Source: Scheffersomyces stipitis CBS 6054 (Eukaryota; Ascomycota; Pichiomycetes; Serinales; Debaryomycetaceae). Taken from it: DNA of 64,000 bases. The notes under the pieces are model-generated. The model worked only from the letters and a program-made list of their open reading frames with translations. It ran no database searches and had not been told where the DNA came from. Below, in pieces: positions 20,526-29,878 of the stretch; the first letter of the stretch is position 1, and each line of letters starts with the position of its first letter. Both the position numbers and the translations under genes were made by a program. The DNA lies in assembly GCF_000209165.1 (NCBI RefSeq), contig NC_009068.1, positions 2,046,001 through 2,110,000 on the forward strand. Reading direction: 5' to 3'.

Positions 20526-21173
20526 CTAAGATTCAACAGGAGCGGGTACTTCAGCTTCAACGGCTGAGACACCTTCAACAGCAATGGCAGATTCTGTTTG
20601 TGGCTCTGACTTCGTGCCCATCCATGGCAACCACTGGAACAGACCTACAATAGCCTCCCAAGCCAGGACACTTGGTGCGACCACAAACTTCTGGGTAGTG
20701 TTGTCAACAGCTTGAATGGTGCTAGAAGTGGCACTGTTGGCCATAGCAACACAACTGGCAATTCCCACCATGGTTGCTTCAATTGGTTTGGTGACTGGAG
20801 AAGTGAGATCGGAAACTTCTAAAGTCTTCAAGCTTGGCACAAGTCTATCCACTTGGCACAAAAAGAGATCGGCAACAGCATCTCCAGTGTTTACAATAGA
20901 CATTACTGGCTCGGTGTTTCTCAAAGATCTAATTGGTGGAATCACAAGAGTGCACACGTCCTGGGTGTATGGCAAGGTAAGCATGGCTTGCTTGGTGGAA
21001 ACAAGAAATGGATACTGACGAACATGATTCATGAACTTCCTGTTCGAAGTGGTAGCAGTAGTGGTTTCAATTGGCATGGGTTCAGCTGGAATTTCCATAA
21101 CTGGAACACAAGTGGAAGAAGAAGAAGCTTCTTCGACGACGATAGTGGGTATTTCTTGAGTGTTAGCAGACAT
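20526..21173 (-). CDS. Perilipin-like lipid-droplet protein (Pln1/Pet10 type), tentative
   Basis: This 215-residue protein has no signal peptide and a Pro/Thr-rich N-terminal segment. Residues ~45-180 suggest a PAT/perilipin-like fold: repeated amphipathic segments without a true membrane span, with VNTGDAVADLFLCQVDRLVP resembling the turn region seen in perilipins, and VTKPIEATMVGIASCVAMANSATSS as an 11-mer-like amphipathic stretch. A hydrophobic LFQWLPWMG segment and an acidic tail follow. In S. cerevisiae the relative, Pln1 (Pet10), coats lipid droplets. The assignment rests on pattern rather than a catalytic motif and could be wrong. The promoter carries a 17-mer (21234-21250) shared exactly with the next gene's promoter. 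Confidence 0.5.
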   Translation of the reverse strand: MSANTQEIPTIVVEEASSSSTCVPVMEIPAEPMPIETTTATTSNRKFMNHVRQYPFLVSTKQAMLTLPYTQDVCTLVIPPIRSLRNTEPVMSIVNTGDAVADLFLCQVDRLVPSLKTLEVSDLTSPVTKPIEATMVGIASCVAMANSATSSTIQAVDNTTQKFVVAPSVLAWEAIVGLFQWLPWMGTKSEPQTESAIAVEGVSAVEAEVPAPVES

Positions 21174-21233
21174 TTGTTAGTTTAGCAGATGATGACTGAT
21201 AAATTATAAAAGAAGTGAGTATTGCCGCCGATA

Positions 21234-21250
21234 AATTTGGCTGCGAAAAA
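21234..21250 (+). promoter_or_regulatory. Shared promoter 17-mer, copy 1
   Basis: AATTTGGCTGCGAAAAA lies about 60 bases upstream of the perilipin-like gene (start 21173, minus strand). It is identical to 22591-22607 in the promoter of the neighbouring YDR124W-like gene. The inner part (CTGCGAAAA) recurs in several other promoters of the window. Confidence 0.6.
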
Positions 21251-21304
21251 GCTCTACATCAATTTGGTCGCACTGTACAAAATAAAATTACTTAACCTAA
21301 ATAG

Positions 21305-22432
21305 TCAGCCAGGACTATCTTCATTGGAGTATCCAAACGAGTTCTTCTCGGAGCCAGAAGAATACCTATCCATTAGGTAGAGGATTTCATCAGCCATAGA
21401 TAGCTCTTCCCCTCCTTTGGAGGCAGGCAACAGGGTTGTAGCAGAAGGATTGTCGTGCTGAGAACTGAATAATAAGGCATTATTTCCTCCAAATGGCTCT
21501 TCTTCTGAAGAGGTTAACTCATAATCGGATTTTGGTTCTTCCTTCAACAAAGTTTTCCTTTTATTGGAGACCTCTTCTGGGAAGTCTGATTTTCTCTTTC
21601 GGTACTTGGGCTCGGGCGTTTGCCTCTGTAATTCAAACACTTCGCAATTAATCTCTTCGGGTTCAATTTGACTGAGCATCAAAGTGACTACTGAGCCGTT
21701 CTTGTTTATTCTCTTTAAATTGCTAACCATAATAGTTATTTGATCTTCTGAAAATCCTTTTCTCCCGGTTGGGGGGATATCGTAGAACAATGGATCCTCT
21801 TCGCGAAAATGATTGTAGAATAGCCGATCATAGGCAGCAATGTAAAATAGTTCGTTAAGAATATATGTTGAAAGTTTGTTAGGCAATTGAAGAGCCAATG
21901 ACTTCTCCTTCAATAGCTCCAACTTATAGAGAGGGTCCCTTAAAATACTTATGAGTAGTTTAACCCTTCCATCTTTGTCAAGATGATCTGGCTCGATGTG
22001 ATCGACATCAGTGGGCCACCAGGGTGGTCTGGAATCATCTTGGAGCTTGTAAGGGTAAAGAGCTTGTTTTCTAGGTTCCACGACCTTTACCCATTCTTTT
22101 GCTATCTCTTTACAATATTTTTGAGTGAGACAAGTGAAGAGATCAAAATACTGTGAAATCAAGTAACTGCTGTCGGTTCTAGAAAGTAAAAGCTCTTTGT
22201 GGTCCTGGTTAAATGGCATCATAGCTGTAATTCTGAACGATTTGTCTTCTAATACTCTTTCAACCTGTCTGACATGGGTATCTGAGAAATGCGTGGAATG
22301 CAGTATCCTTATGGGGCTCGTTTTGGTACTTTGTGTTGCAATCATAAAAGCTATTCCTTTTTCTCTAGACAATTTCGCAAGCGAGCCTACGATATTTCTA
22401 AGTTGTTCTGAGTGACTAACCAGTTCGGACAT
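21305..22432 (-). CDS. YDR124W-like protein (DUF2841 type)
   Basis: This 375-residue protein starts at ATG 22432. The diagnostic centre is PPWWPTDVDHIEPDHLDKDGRVKLL-type sequence at residues ~140-170 (Trp-Trp-Pro, then His-x-Glu-Pro-Asp-His-Leu), the signature of the fungal family that includes S. cerevisiae YDR124W. A helical region follows to ~220. The C-terminal third is charged and Ser/Glu-rich with a basic cluster (YRKRKSDFPEE), suggesting a nuclear location. The molecular function of this family is unknown. It is followed 131 bases downstream by the perilipin-like gene on the same strand. Confidence 0.7.
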   Translation of the reverse strand: MSELVSHSEQLRNIVGSLAKLSREKGIAFMIATQSTKTSPIRILHSTHFSDTHVRQVERVLEDKSFRITAMMPFNQDHKELLLSRTDSSYLISQYFDLFTCLTQKYCKEIAKEWVKVVEPRKQALYPYKLQDDSRPPWWPTDVDHIEPDHLDKDGRVKLLISILRDPLYKLELLKEKSLALQLPNKLSTYILNELFYIAAYDRLFYNHFREEDPLFYDIPPTGRKGFSEDQITIMVSNLKRINKNGSVVTLMLSQIEPEEINCEVFELQRQTPEPKYRKRKSDFPEEVSNKRKTLLKEEPKSDYELTSSEEEPFGGNNALLFSSQHDNPSATTLLPASKGGEELSMADEILYLMDRYSSGSEKNSFGYSNEDSPG

Positions 22433-22590
22433 TTTTTATCTGGTTACAGGTCTATCAATTATCAATCATCTTGAGATCAGTGATATAGCTCCTTATAAAG
22501 GGTGTTTTTGGTTTCTACCTGTTGTTTCATGGGAACCAATTTGAAACAGATCTCGTTCAACTTTAAAGAGATGCAAAAACATAAAAAAAT

Positions 22591-22607
22591 AATTTGGCTG
22601 CGAAAAA
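22591..22607 (+). promoter_or_regulatory. Shared promoter 17-mer, copy 2
   Basis: This is an exact copy of 21234-21250, about 160 bases upstream of the YDR124W-like start at 22432. The two genes lie in tandem on the minus strand, so both promoters carry the element in the same orientation. Confidence 0.6.
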
Positions 22608-22660
22608 AGTTTTACAACTGAATCATATATTGTTATACTGTGGAATAAGGTGATTATTTT

Positions 22661-24355
22661 CTAATCGAAGAGAGTGATATAGATCTTTTTGAGTATGCTT
22701 GCTCTTTTGTAGCGCTCCTTGTCCTCTAGAATTTCCAATTGTAATATTTCCGAGTCGTACTTGATTCTGCCTGTATCAAAGTCGATTTCATCCACCGACT
22801 TATAAAATTTCCAGTTCTTAGTCCAAAGTTTGTGACCAAAGTAGAATACAAGAATGAATACAGCCCCCAAATAGTTTTGGAAAAAATTATTAGCATCAGG
22901 TTTATTTGAACCTATTGGGAACAAAGCAATCCAAAACTGACCAATCAAAATCAAGCAGTTGATGATAATCGATGTCCAAGACCCAATCACACCAGTTTGG
23001 GAAGCATATGCCAAATCACTAAGAGGTATACCTCTAGCCTTCAAGCACGCTCTGAATCTGAGGTGACAAATGCAAATAAATAACCAGGCAAAGACAAAGC
23101 AAAGAGCCGAAATGGATAACATCCAGTTGAAAACAATATCTTGTTTTTCATAGGCAGCAATGAATGAGAAGAAGGTACACACCACGGTACACAACCAAGC
23201 TCTTAATGGTCTTCCTTGACGGTCAATGTAATCAAACCACTTTGGAGCAAGACCTTCTTGAGCGAGGGCTTGGATGAAACGTGGACTACTGTACATAGCA
23301 GCTGTTGCAACTGAAGTCACCGAAATCAAAATAACGGCATTGATGATATGTGGAAGTACTTTAACGCCATGAAGCTGAGCCGCAAGAACATATGGTGAAG
23401 TGTTTGTTCCCTTGCTTGAGCCTAGCAAATCTGGATTGTCATATGGTACCAATAATCCTACAAATAATAAAGAACCCAAGAAAAGGACGAATACCTTATA
23501 GTAGACAAACTTGGATGCAGCCCTCAAGGCAATACGAGGGTGTTTAGTTTCTGCGGCTGCTAAAGATACAAATTCACTGCCACCAAGAGAAAATGCACCA
23601 GTACAGAAAACAGTAACCAACCCCTTAAAAGTGGTAAATGCACCTGGGTCACGGTAGTATCTTCCTCCAACGAAACCTTGAGGACCACCGCCCAAGTCGA
23701 TAATTAAACCGAAGATGACGAATCCTGTTAAGAATAGAACCTTCACCGTATTCATAATTGATTCTGCTTCGGCGTATCCTCTAGCTCCTCCCAAATTAAT
23801 AAGAAAAATGATCACCATCACAATAGCTACTATAACATCTGGGTGCAAGCTTGTGGTCCAGAATTTGACCGTCATGGAAGCGACGACTAACTCTAAAGAT
23901 ATAACCACTACCCACTGTAAGGCATAGTTCCAGCCCAAAGCAAAGCCAACACTTTCATCAATAAATTTGGAATAAAATGCTTGGAAGCCGCCAGGCATTC
24001 TAGAGTAGGCAATACTTAACTCGGACACAGAATTGATGGTTGGAATAAGCATAATCGTACCAACAATGAAATAACCAATAAGTACTCCAGCCGGTCCAGC
24101 GTTACGCAATTTACCAGAAGCTGCAACCAAAAGACCAGTTCCAAGACCAGTACTTAGAGCCATAAGTTTCAAATGACGTTTATTCATAGTCTGGTGAAGA
24201 CGTTCTTCTCCCTCTACCACTTCTTTCCTTTTGAAGGAATCCTTGAAGCTCTTCCAGTGAGACTTGGGAGTCGCTGACTCACAGGAGTCCGCACTTCTGA
24301 TGGCAGCATCTTCTACTGGATATTCTTTCTCTTTGCTAACTTCTGATAATGACAT
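22661..24355 (-). CDS. Amino-acid permease (yeast AAT/YAT family)
   Basis: This is a protein of about 564 residues. The open frame extends to 24391 but begins there with TTG; the first ATG is at 24355. A hydrophilic N terminus (~75 residues, with ESATPKSHWKSFKDSFKRKE) is followed by twelve predicted membrane segments. The first carries the family signature region (LMALSTGLGTGLLVAASGKL, then AGPAGVLIGYF). MPGGFQAFYSKFIDES and LGWNYALQWV are the typical segment 3 region. ISALCFVFAWLFICICHLRFR and IGSWTSIIINC lie in the C-terminal half. Substrate range cannot be told by eye; general, dicarboxylic or neutral amino-acid carriers are all possible. The plasma membrane is the expected site. The 1.86-kb upstream region contains several GATAA/TTATC sites, consistent with nitrogen-regulated expression. 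Confidence 0.88.
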   Translation of the reverse strand: MSLSEVSKEKEYPVEDAAIRSADSCESATPKSHWKSFKDSFKRKEVVEGEERLHQTMNKRHLKLMALSTGLGTGLLVAASGKLRNAGPAGVLIGYFIVGTIMLIPTINSVSELSIAYSRMPGGFQAFYSKFIDESVGFALGWNYALQWVVVISLELVVASMTVKFWTTSLHPDVIVAIVMVIIFLINLGGARGYAEAESIMNTVKVLFLTGFVIFGLIIDLGGGPQGFVGGRYYRDPGAFTTFKGLVTVFCTGAFSLGGSEFVSLAAAETKHPRIALRAASKFVYYKVFVLFLGSLLFVGLLVPYDNPDLLGSSKGTNTSPYVLAAQLHGVKVLPHIINAVILISVTSVATAAMYSSPRFIQALAQEGLAPKWFDYIDRQGRPLRAWLCTVVCTFFSFIAAYEKQDIVFNWMLSISALCFVFAWLFICICHLRFRACLKARGIPLSDLAYASQTGVIGSWTSIIINCLILIGQFWIALFPIGSNKPDANNFFQNYLGAVFILVFYFGHKLWTKNWKFYKSVDEIDFDTGRIKYDSEILQLEILEDKERYKRASILKKIYITLFD

Positions 24356-25025
24356 ATGAATTTTATTTATCTCGTCATATGATGTTCTCAACTCTAGTTC
24401 GAAACCCTAGCTCAAAAAAAATCAATCACTTTATCAAAATTGTCATTTTACAAATTTATAATTACAAGCAGACATGGTCAGTTATAAATATCTGACTTTT
24501 CCCCGGATGTTTTTGACAGAACAATAAAACTCTCAAGCAGATTAAGATCTAAGAAATCAACCACTAAGAGGATATTAGTTGTCTAGATGAGATGGTTTTC
24601 CAACTTTGTGGACCTTTCGATATTTTCTTTCCACGGCGATTATTCCGCTAACCACATTTAGCAGTAAACGTAACCGATGTGACAAAGGAACTATATTTTT
24701 CCTCGCATGCCAAAGTCTGGGCACTTGACCAAGAAAGAAAAACCAGCCGAAACCGGCAGCATGATGGAGACAGATTGGGAAAAGAGCCCTGAGCCTCATT
24801 GATTGTGCGAGGATGCCGTTTCACTCTAAATTGCTTTGCCGAAAGATCTACAAATCACCTTGAAGCTACCCCAGAAAGCTGCTGACGATGTTGAATCTTA
24901 GCAGGTCACCTGAATAAAAGTTGTCTGATTGGAACAAATGGCTCTATTTGTTCGCTATACTGTTTTGCTTTATTATGTCTTGCTGATTATCATTGGTTGC
25001 TGAAAAGCGACGCAGGGCATTCTTC

Positions 25026-25051
25026 CTGCGAAAAATGAAAACTTTTCGCAG
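25026..25051. repeat. Inverted repeat CTGCGAAAA / TTTTCGCAG
   Basis: CTGCGAAAA (25026-25034) and TTTTCGCAG (25043-25051) are perfect reverse complements separated by 8 bases. The same half-site occurs singly in several other promoters of the window, so this is more likely a paired protein-binding site than an RNA hairpin. Confidence 0.7.
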
Positions 25052-25835
25052 CAAGCTCTAAAAGTATTTTGAGGCACTACAGCTGCATATTATGCCTGAA
25101 GGCTGCAGGGCACTGGAGGGGCTGAAGAGGGACTCAACGACTTCGAGAATCAAAGTTCAAACTGGTTGATTATACTTCATGGAATTATACCACGTTTGTT
25201 TTAGAGGTCATGTAGAGTTTAGAATAACATTAATCGGCTGATATTTTTAGAGAATTCTTCCATGCTTAAAAAATAGACTTTGTGCCTTGATTAAAAATGT
25301 AAGGCTCGCTTACATTACCTGATTACGACTGGGACGACCAAAAAGAACATATGACAATAGATCAGGAATACTAAAATACACATGATCTCTCGGACTTGAT
25401 CATATCAAACTGTGGGGGCCTTATCTGGCAAGTCCAGCTTACTTTATCCTAATTGCCCTTGGCGTATTTTAGGTAATATCTCAGACTACTGTTGCTTAAT
25501 TGCATTTCTAAATATTAAGTTGAAAGATTAAAAATACCTGAAAATAGTCAACAAGGAAAGCAACCTTTCAAACCTATTTCGAAGGTTAATTCTGCCGAAG
25601 ATTGACTTTAGCTGAATAAAATTTGACTATAGCTAAAAAGGTTTTCTGCTAGTTAAGCCAGAGAGAGTTTAACCATCCAGAGCCCCGTGGCGAACTTTCT
25701 TGACTATGAACGTAGTCAGAAAATCTACGTTGCTGCCACACGGGGATTTCGGTTTTTATGGTAATAAAACGAGTAGTATCCATCCAGGAGTTCTCTTCTA
25801 CTCCACACTTGTTCTCGGACCCAAGTCAATCTCCG

Positions 25836-25847
25836 TCGGTATACCGA
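25836..25847. promoter_or_regulatory. Palindrome TCGGTATACCGA (CGG-N4-CCG)
   Basis: This perfect 12-bp palindrome contains everted CGG/CCG triplets with a 4-base spacer, the format bound by dimeric Zn2Cys6 factors. It lies about 370 bases upstream of UPS1. Functional use is inferred. Confidence 0.4.
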
Positions 25848-26212
25848 AAGATCTATAGGGATACTCGGTTGTAAGTCACGTGATCTCGGCGATTCCTTGA
25901 TGTCTGCTGACATCCCCAACTCTCACCATTTTTATAGGACAAAATTTTTCAGGCAAATGGCAAGTGTTTCAAAATCTGACGTGAACTCTTTTCAATTTGA
26001 ATCGAGGTTTGTTGACGCCTGAGGTGAAGTGTGGAAGAAGCTGATAGGAAAGAACGTATTCCTTCAAAAAGTACAGATTTACGTGGGAATCTCAGGTTCT
26101 CCGAAAAATTATAGAAATCTTCCTAGTAAACCTATTAGTAAAGCTATAAGGCAACCACATATTCACGATATTATTCAAATTTGTATCGCTTTCAATTTGA
26201 AATCTCATTGGA

Positions 26213-26761
26213 ATGGTCCAATTTATCGAACATAGCCATTTGTACAACCATGACTTTTCCACGGCTTCTTTGGCCTATTTGAACCGATATCCTAATCCGT
26301 ATGCCAAACATGTTAAGAGCAGTGACACTTTGGAACATTGTATTGATGAAGATGGCAGATTAAGGACCACAAGATTGGTGGTCAAGACGGGAAGGTTGCC
26401 TCAGTTCATTAAGCCATTTTTGGGTACCAGTTTGGACTCGTGGATTATTGAAAAGAGTGTGATTGATCCCAAGGGTAAGATTCTTCTTTCGTACACTGCG
26501 AATGTAGATCATCGCAAGCTACTTAAAGTCGAGGAGTATTTGAAGTACTCGTGTGAAGATGGAATCAACACATTGGTTGAGAGCAAGGTCAAGTTCTCGT
26601 CCAATTTTGTAGGCTTGAAGCAGAAGATTGAGCAATGGAGTCACAACAGGTTTTTGTCTAACATCTCTAACTCTCGCGAGGGCTTGAAGTTTGTCATGAA
26701 CAGGTTGAAGGAAAGAGGTGGGCTCTGGTACAGAGAGAGGGATACATCTAGTTTATTGTAG
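26213..26761 (+). CDS. UPS1: Mitochondrial phosphatidic acid transfer protein Ups1 (PRELI/MSF1)
   Basis: This 182-residue protein is a single PRELI/MSF1 domain. It opens FIEHSHLYNHDFSTASLAYL, then NRYPNPYAKHV and TTRLVVKTGRLPQFIKPFLG, followed by SWIIEKSVIDP and HRKLLKVEEYL. These segments fit Ups1 rather than Ups2/Ups3: RYPNPY and LRTTRL are Ups1-like, whereas Ups2 has KYPNKIS. Ups1 pairs with Mdm35 in the intermembrane space and carries phosphatidic acid to the inner membrane for cardiolipin synthesis. As in the family, there is no cleavable targeting sequence. Length matches S. cerevisiae Ups1 (175). Confidence 0.88.
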   Translation: MVQFIEHSHLYNHDFSTASLAYLNRYPNPYAKHVKSSDTLEHCIDEDGRLRTTRLVVKTGRLPQFIKPFLGTSLDSWIIEKSVIDPKGKILLSYTANVDHRKLLKVEEYLKYSCEDGINTLVESKVKFSSNFVGLKQKIEQWSHNRFLSNISNSREGLKFVMNRLKERGGLWYRERDTSSLL

Positions 26762-28088
26762 TTGTCTGAGCATTGAGCTTAGTATGATATGATCCGAGGC
26801 TATTGGCCCATTATGACGTTATGGAAACATGTATATAAGAATGCACGGTATAGTGTGATGAAATGTAGAGCAGAGCTATGTGAGAAGATGTGAAGAGAGA
26901 ACAAAGGTAGAGGACGGCCAGCTTAGAGTCGAAGAGTTAAGGAGACTCTGCGATGAAGTCCATTGAATACGAGGAGTTCATGGAATATGTATTGCAACCA
27001 TTTATTGTGTTTGTGGAGAAGATCTTGTGGTGATTGAAGAATTTAATGAAAAGTAGTTATACAATTACAAATAGTTGCGAAATTATAGGGGTGACGGCTG
27101 TAGCTACACATCTGAGTTATAACAATGGCAGCTGAGATGGTAGAAGGTGTGGTGATGTTCTGTTCTAATGAACAACCGCATCCTATGGAAAGAATAGGAA
27201 TCTAGCGTAACCTGTAGGGTCCTCGTCCCATGTCACAGTAATGTCACAGGTGGCACCAAATTAGTTGTAGGGTTGTAGGGCGAGAATTTCCACGGGACAA
27301 GTGAAACGTAAGGCTGTTATGGAACCAGAAACGTTTCCAAAGTGTAGAATCTCCAACTAAAAGTGCTATTGATACATCCCATGGCAGTTTAGAATTTGTC
27401 TCGGCTTTGAAGCATGGCATATGTTTCAGTATCTTCATCTAGGGTGTCTCAGAAGTCTATACCTCTATTCTAAATGTCTCTTAGTGAATATCAGCAGCTG
27501 GTCGCTAATTTTCCCACCAGTTGTCGCTATTCTGCATAATCTCTCACTATTTCTCACTATTTCTCACTATTTCTCTCCATTGCTCACTATTTTCGCTCCA
27601 CTATTTCACCACAGTACTAAACCTCCCCGCTCCGCACAGTCCGACTCACAAGACCAAACCGGTCTAGTTCTAATTGTACGTTTTGTTTCATCGAATCCTT
27701 TTAGCTTTTTCTTTTCCGGCTTCTTTTCTTTTTCATCTTTCATTTCACCGGTCTTTGTCTTCTACGTCACTTGATCTTTTTGCCGTTACTACTCCTCATC
27801 CTTTAGGTCTCCTCATTGCTACTCCACAGTATCCTTATCGATCTCACCTGCACACCTAATACCATTTCAGAGACACCTCACCTGTTATCGCTTTTCCGAG
27901 GTCTACACTTTAGCCACAACATCTGATTCTGCTCAAATAATTCTTGTGACTAGATCATACAAGGCAATACCAGCAAAAACACTAATTCAAACAATCCAGA
28001 CATTCGGCTGATCGCACCGCCAGTCCTACTAGCTACTAATTATTCAATAAGTATTCTCACTAATTAGTCTAGCATCATCAATTCCACA
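26762..28088. other. Intergenic region with decamer repeats
   Basis: This 1.33-kb gap is the UPS1 3' flank and a long promoter for the 28089 gene. It holds a tandem decamer array at 27541-27590 and pyrimidine-rich leader DNA from ~27690 to 28080. No convincing gene is visible. Confidence 0.6.
27541..27590 (+). repeat. Decamer tandem repeat (TCTCACTATT)n
   Basis: Three perfect and about two degenerate copies of TCTCACTATT lie in tandem. The same decamer occurs on the opposite strand at 30950-30985, in the PBA1/COQ9 promoter region, 3.4 kb away. Confidence 0.8.
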
Positions 28089-28691
28089 ATGGCTGACTCT
28101 AGAAACAAAAAATCCAGACCAGAACCAACCATCGTGAAAAGACGAAACTCGTCGTTTTCGTCGACGTCGTCGCCGTGGTTTAGAAGGAACTCTTTCCTCT
28201 CACCCTCCATGATCAAAAACGAAAACTTTTCTGTCTACGAGGCTCCCTCGTACTATTCCGATGCGGCATCCTATTCCATCATTTCGCTTAAGGAATGCCA
28301 GGGTTTTGTCTTTAACCAAGATTTGTTTGCAACGCCGTACCAACAGCTGTGTTCATTGGCCAATGAAAAGAAGATCCGTGCCTTGAGCTTCAGCTCCAGA
28401 ACTCAGTCTCACGGTCAAAGGTCTAGATCCAAGTCCAAGTCTGTGACCCCTACAAACTCTGAAGATTGCCCTCCTAACAATGCTCCCTACTTTCTGTACG
28501 AACCCGTACTGAAGCATAACCAACAGCGTAGACATACTTCCTACCATACCCCTCGTCCAACTTTCTTGAGCGGAGAGTTCCACAATGACGAGGATGAAGA
28601 TGCCGTAATGGACGATAGCATCGAGGAAAATGAACCATTACCTCTTTACGATGACGAAAACGCTATAGCAGATGAATACGACGAATACGAC

Positions 28692-28724
<33 letters not shown>

Positions 28725-28838
28725 TATGGTAATTCTGGTACTTTGACCGGCTACGGTGGTGATGCTGACAGAACATACAAGGTCCATGTGACAGAAATAC
28801 GGATCAGCGAAAGAGATAATGACATTTTTCCAAAATAA
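28089..28838 (+). CDS. Acidic-tailed protein of unknown function
   Basis: This 249-residue protein opens with a Ser/Arg-rich basic segment (VKRRNSSFSSTSSPWFRRNS), typical of kinase-regulated proteins. The only compact part is residues ~45-100: YYSDAASYSIISLKECQGFVFNQDLFATPYQQLCSL. The GFVFNQDLFATPYQQ stretch looks like a conserved short motif shared by uncharacterised fungal proteins, but I cannot name the family. A Ser/Arg stretch (SRSKSKSVTP) follows, then a long acidic run of ~20 Glu/Asp (residues ~195-215). No transmembrane segment or signal peptide is present. The long promoter suggests regulated expression. Confidence 0.7.
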
Positions 28839-29228
28839 AAGTTGAAGTCTATTAGTGCCACTTTATTGTCTAACAGTGACATACACATTTACATGTTGGC
28901 CGTCTCGTCATCTTCTATTGACATATTTTATGTTGGTAGTATCTACATAATTCTTGTTCTGTTCTGGTTTCATTCGTCTTCTGCTTTGGTTAGGTTTATA
29001 GCTTCTTTTCTTTCTCTGTTTGTTTTTGGGTTGGGTATAATGCTCCTATATAGATAGTACACTGTTTTACAAATTTGGCTGTAGAGTTGTAGCATTAAGT
29101 TGTAGTTTTGGTATATCTCCAATTTGTCGCATTCTTATATAAGCGCGCGACGACTCTATCTCGCTGTATGAAGTGAAAAATTCCCGATTCTGAAAGATCA
29201 AGAAACCGTTGTTCTCCAGAAACTCAAC
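28839..29228. other. Intergenic region
   Basis: This 390-base stretch is the 3' flank of the acidic-tailed gene and the promoter of YKE2. It is T-rich, and I see no other element. A short open frame here (28842-29057) is all hydrophobic residues from T-rich DNA and is not considered a gene. Confidence 0.55.
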
Positions 29229-29576
29229 ATGGCCGAAGCTAAGCAACAGTTTGAGTCGCTCTCATTGGAGTTCAACCAACAGCAGAACAGCTTGAACGAG
29301 CTCATCACCGCTAGATCTCAATTGGAGACCCAGTTCCAGGAAAACAAGATCGTACTCACTGAGTTTGAGTCTTTGAATGAAGACTCCAAGATCTACAAAT
29401 TGACAGGTCCCATTTTGCTTCCTCAAGATTACAGTGAAGCTAAGATGAATGTATCTAAGAGAATCGAGTTTATAGAGGGAGAGATTTCGCGAGTTGAAAC
29501 TAAGATCTCCGACGAGGAAAAGGCCATGGAGGCTACCAGACAGAAGTTGTTGGCTATTAGAGCCCAGATGGCCTAG
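29229..29576 (+). CDS. YKE2: Prefoldin subunit 6 (Yke2/Gim1)
   Basis: This 115-residue beta-type prefoldin has two long coiled-coil helices (residues ~5-45 and ~75-113) flanking the beta-hairpin region with YKLTGPILLPQDYSEAKMNV, diagnostic of subunit 6 (the family has VGPVLVKQ/ILLPQ before the second helix). Prefoldin is a hexameric chaperone that passes unfolded actin and tubulin to the CCT chaperonin in the cytosol. Length equals S. cerevisiae Yke2 (114). Confidence 0.92.
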   Translation: MAEAKQQFESLSLEFNQQQNSLNELITARSQLETQFQENKIVLTEFESLNEDSKIYKLTGPILLPQDYSEAKMNVSKRIEFIEGEISRVETKISDEEKAMEATRQKLLAIRAQMA

Positions 29577-29878
29577 TGTAATATAATGTACAAATAATGG
29601 AATTAATCGAGATTCTGTAGTGTAGGGATATAACTTGAAAGGAGATCATAGAGTGAGATATCAAAGTTCAGATAGTCAATATGTCCATCGGGTTTAATTA
29701 GCCTATAGTAAACTTGAATGAGCAAGTCAACGATAAACAGGAAGTTGCATTCAAGAAATCCGAAAGCTCAGTAAGTGACTTATTCGTGCGATCTATAATT
29801 CTATTTAGTATCTAGCCAATTACTATTAGGCTATGTATTTGTATCATGATTCATATATATCTGGTCTTCTATGTACAG
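29577..29878. other. Convergent intergenic region
   Basis: This 302-base gap lies between the convergent YKE2 and COQ9 stop codons. It holds AT-rich 3' flank only. Confidence 0.5.

Larger units (their letters stand above)
24356..26212. other. Long divergent promoter region
   Basis: This 1.86-kb gap lies between the permease (minus) and UPS1 (plus). TTATC (GATA-factor type) sites are at 24431-24435, 24987-24991, 25421-25425 and 25444-25448. A perfect 9-bp inverted repeat CTGCGAAAA/TTTTCGCAG spans 25026-25051. A CGG-N4-CCG palindrome is at 25836-25847 and a CACGTG at 25877-25882. No open frame looks coding. Confidence 0.6.

Noticed and set aside
25693..25722. Small palindromic stretch GACTA-TGAACG-TAGTC
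   Set aside because: A 5-bp stem is common by chance in AT-rich DNA; no second copy seen.
27541..27590. Short tandem repeat as a CRISPR array
   Set aside because: Units are contiguous with no spacers, and this is a eukaryotic chromosome.
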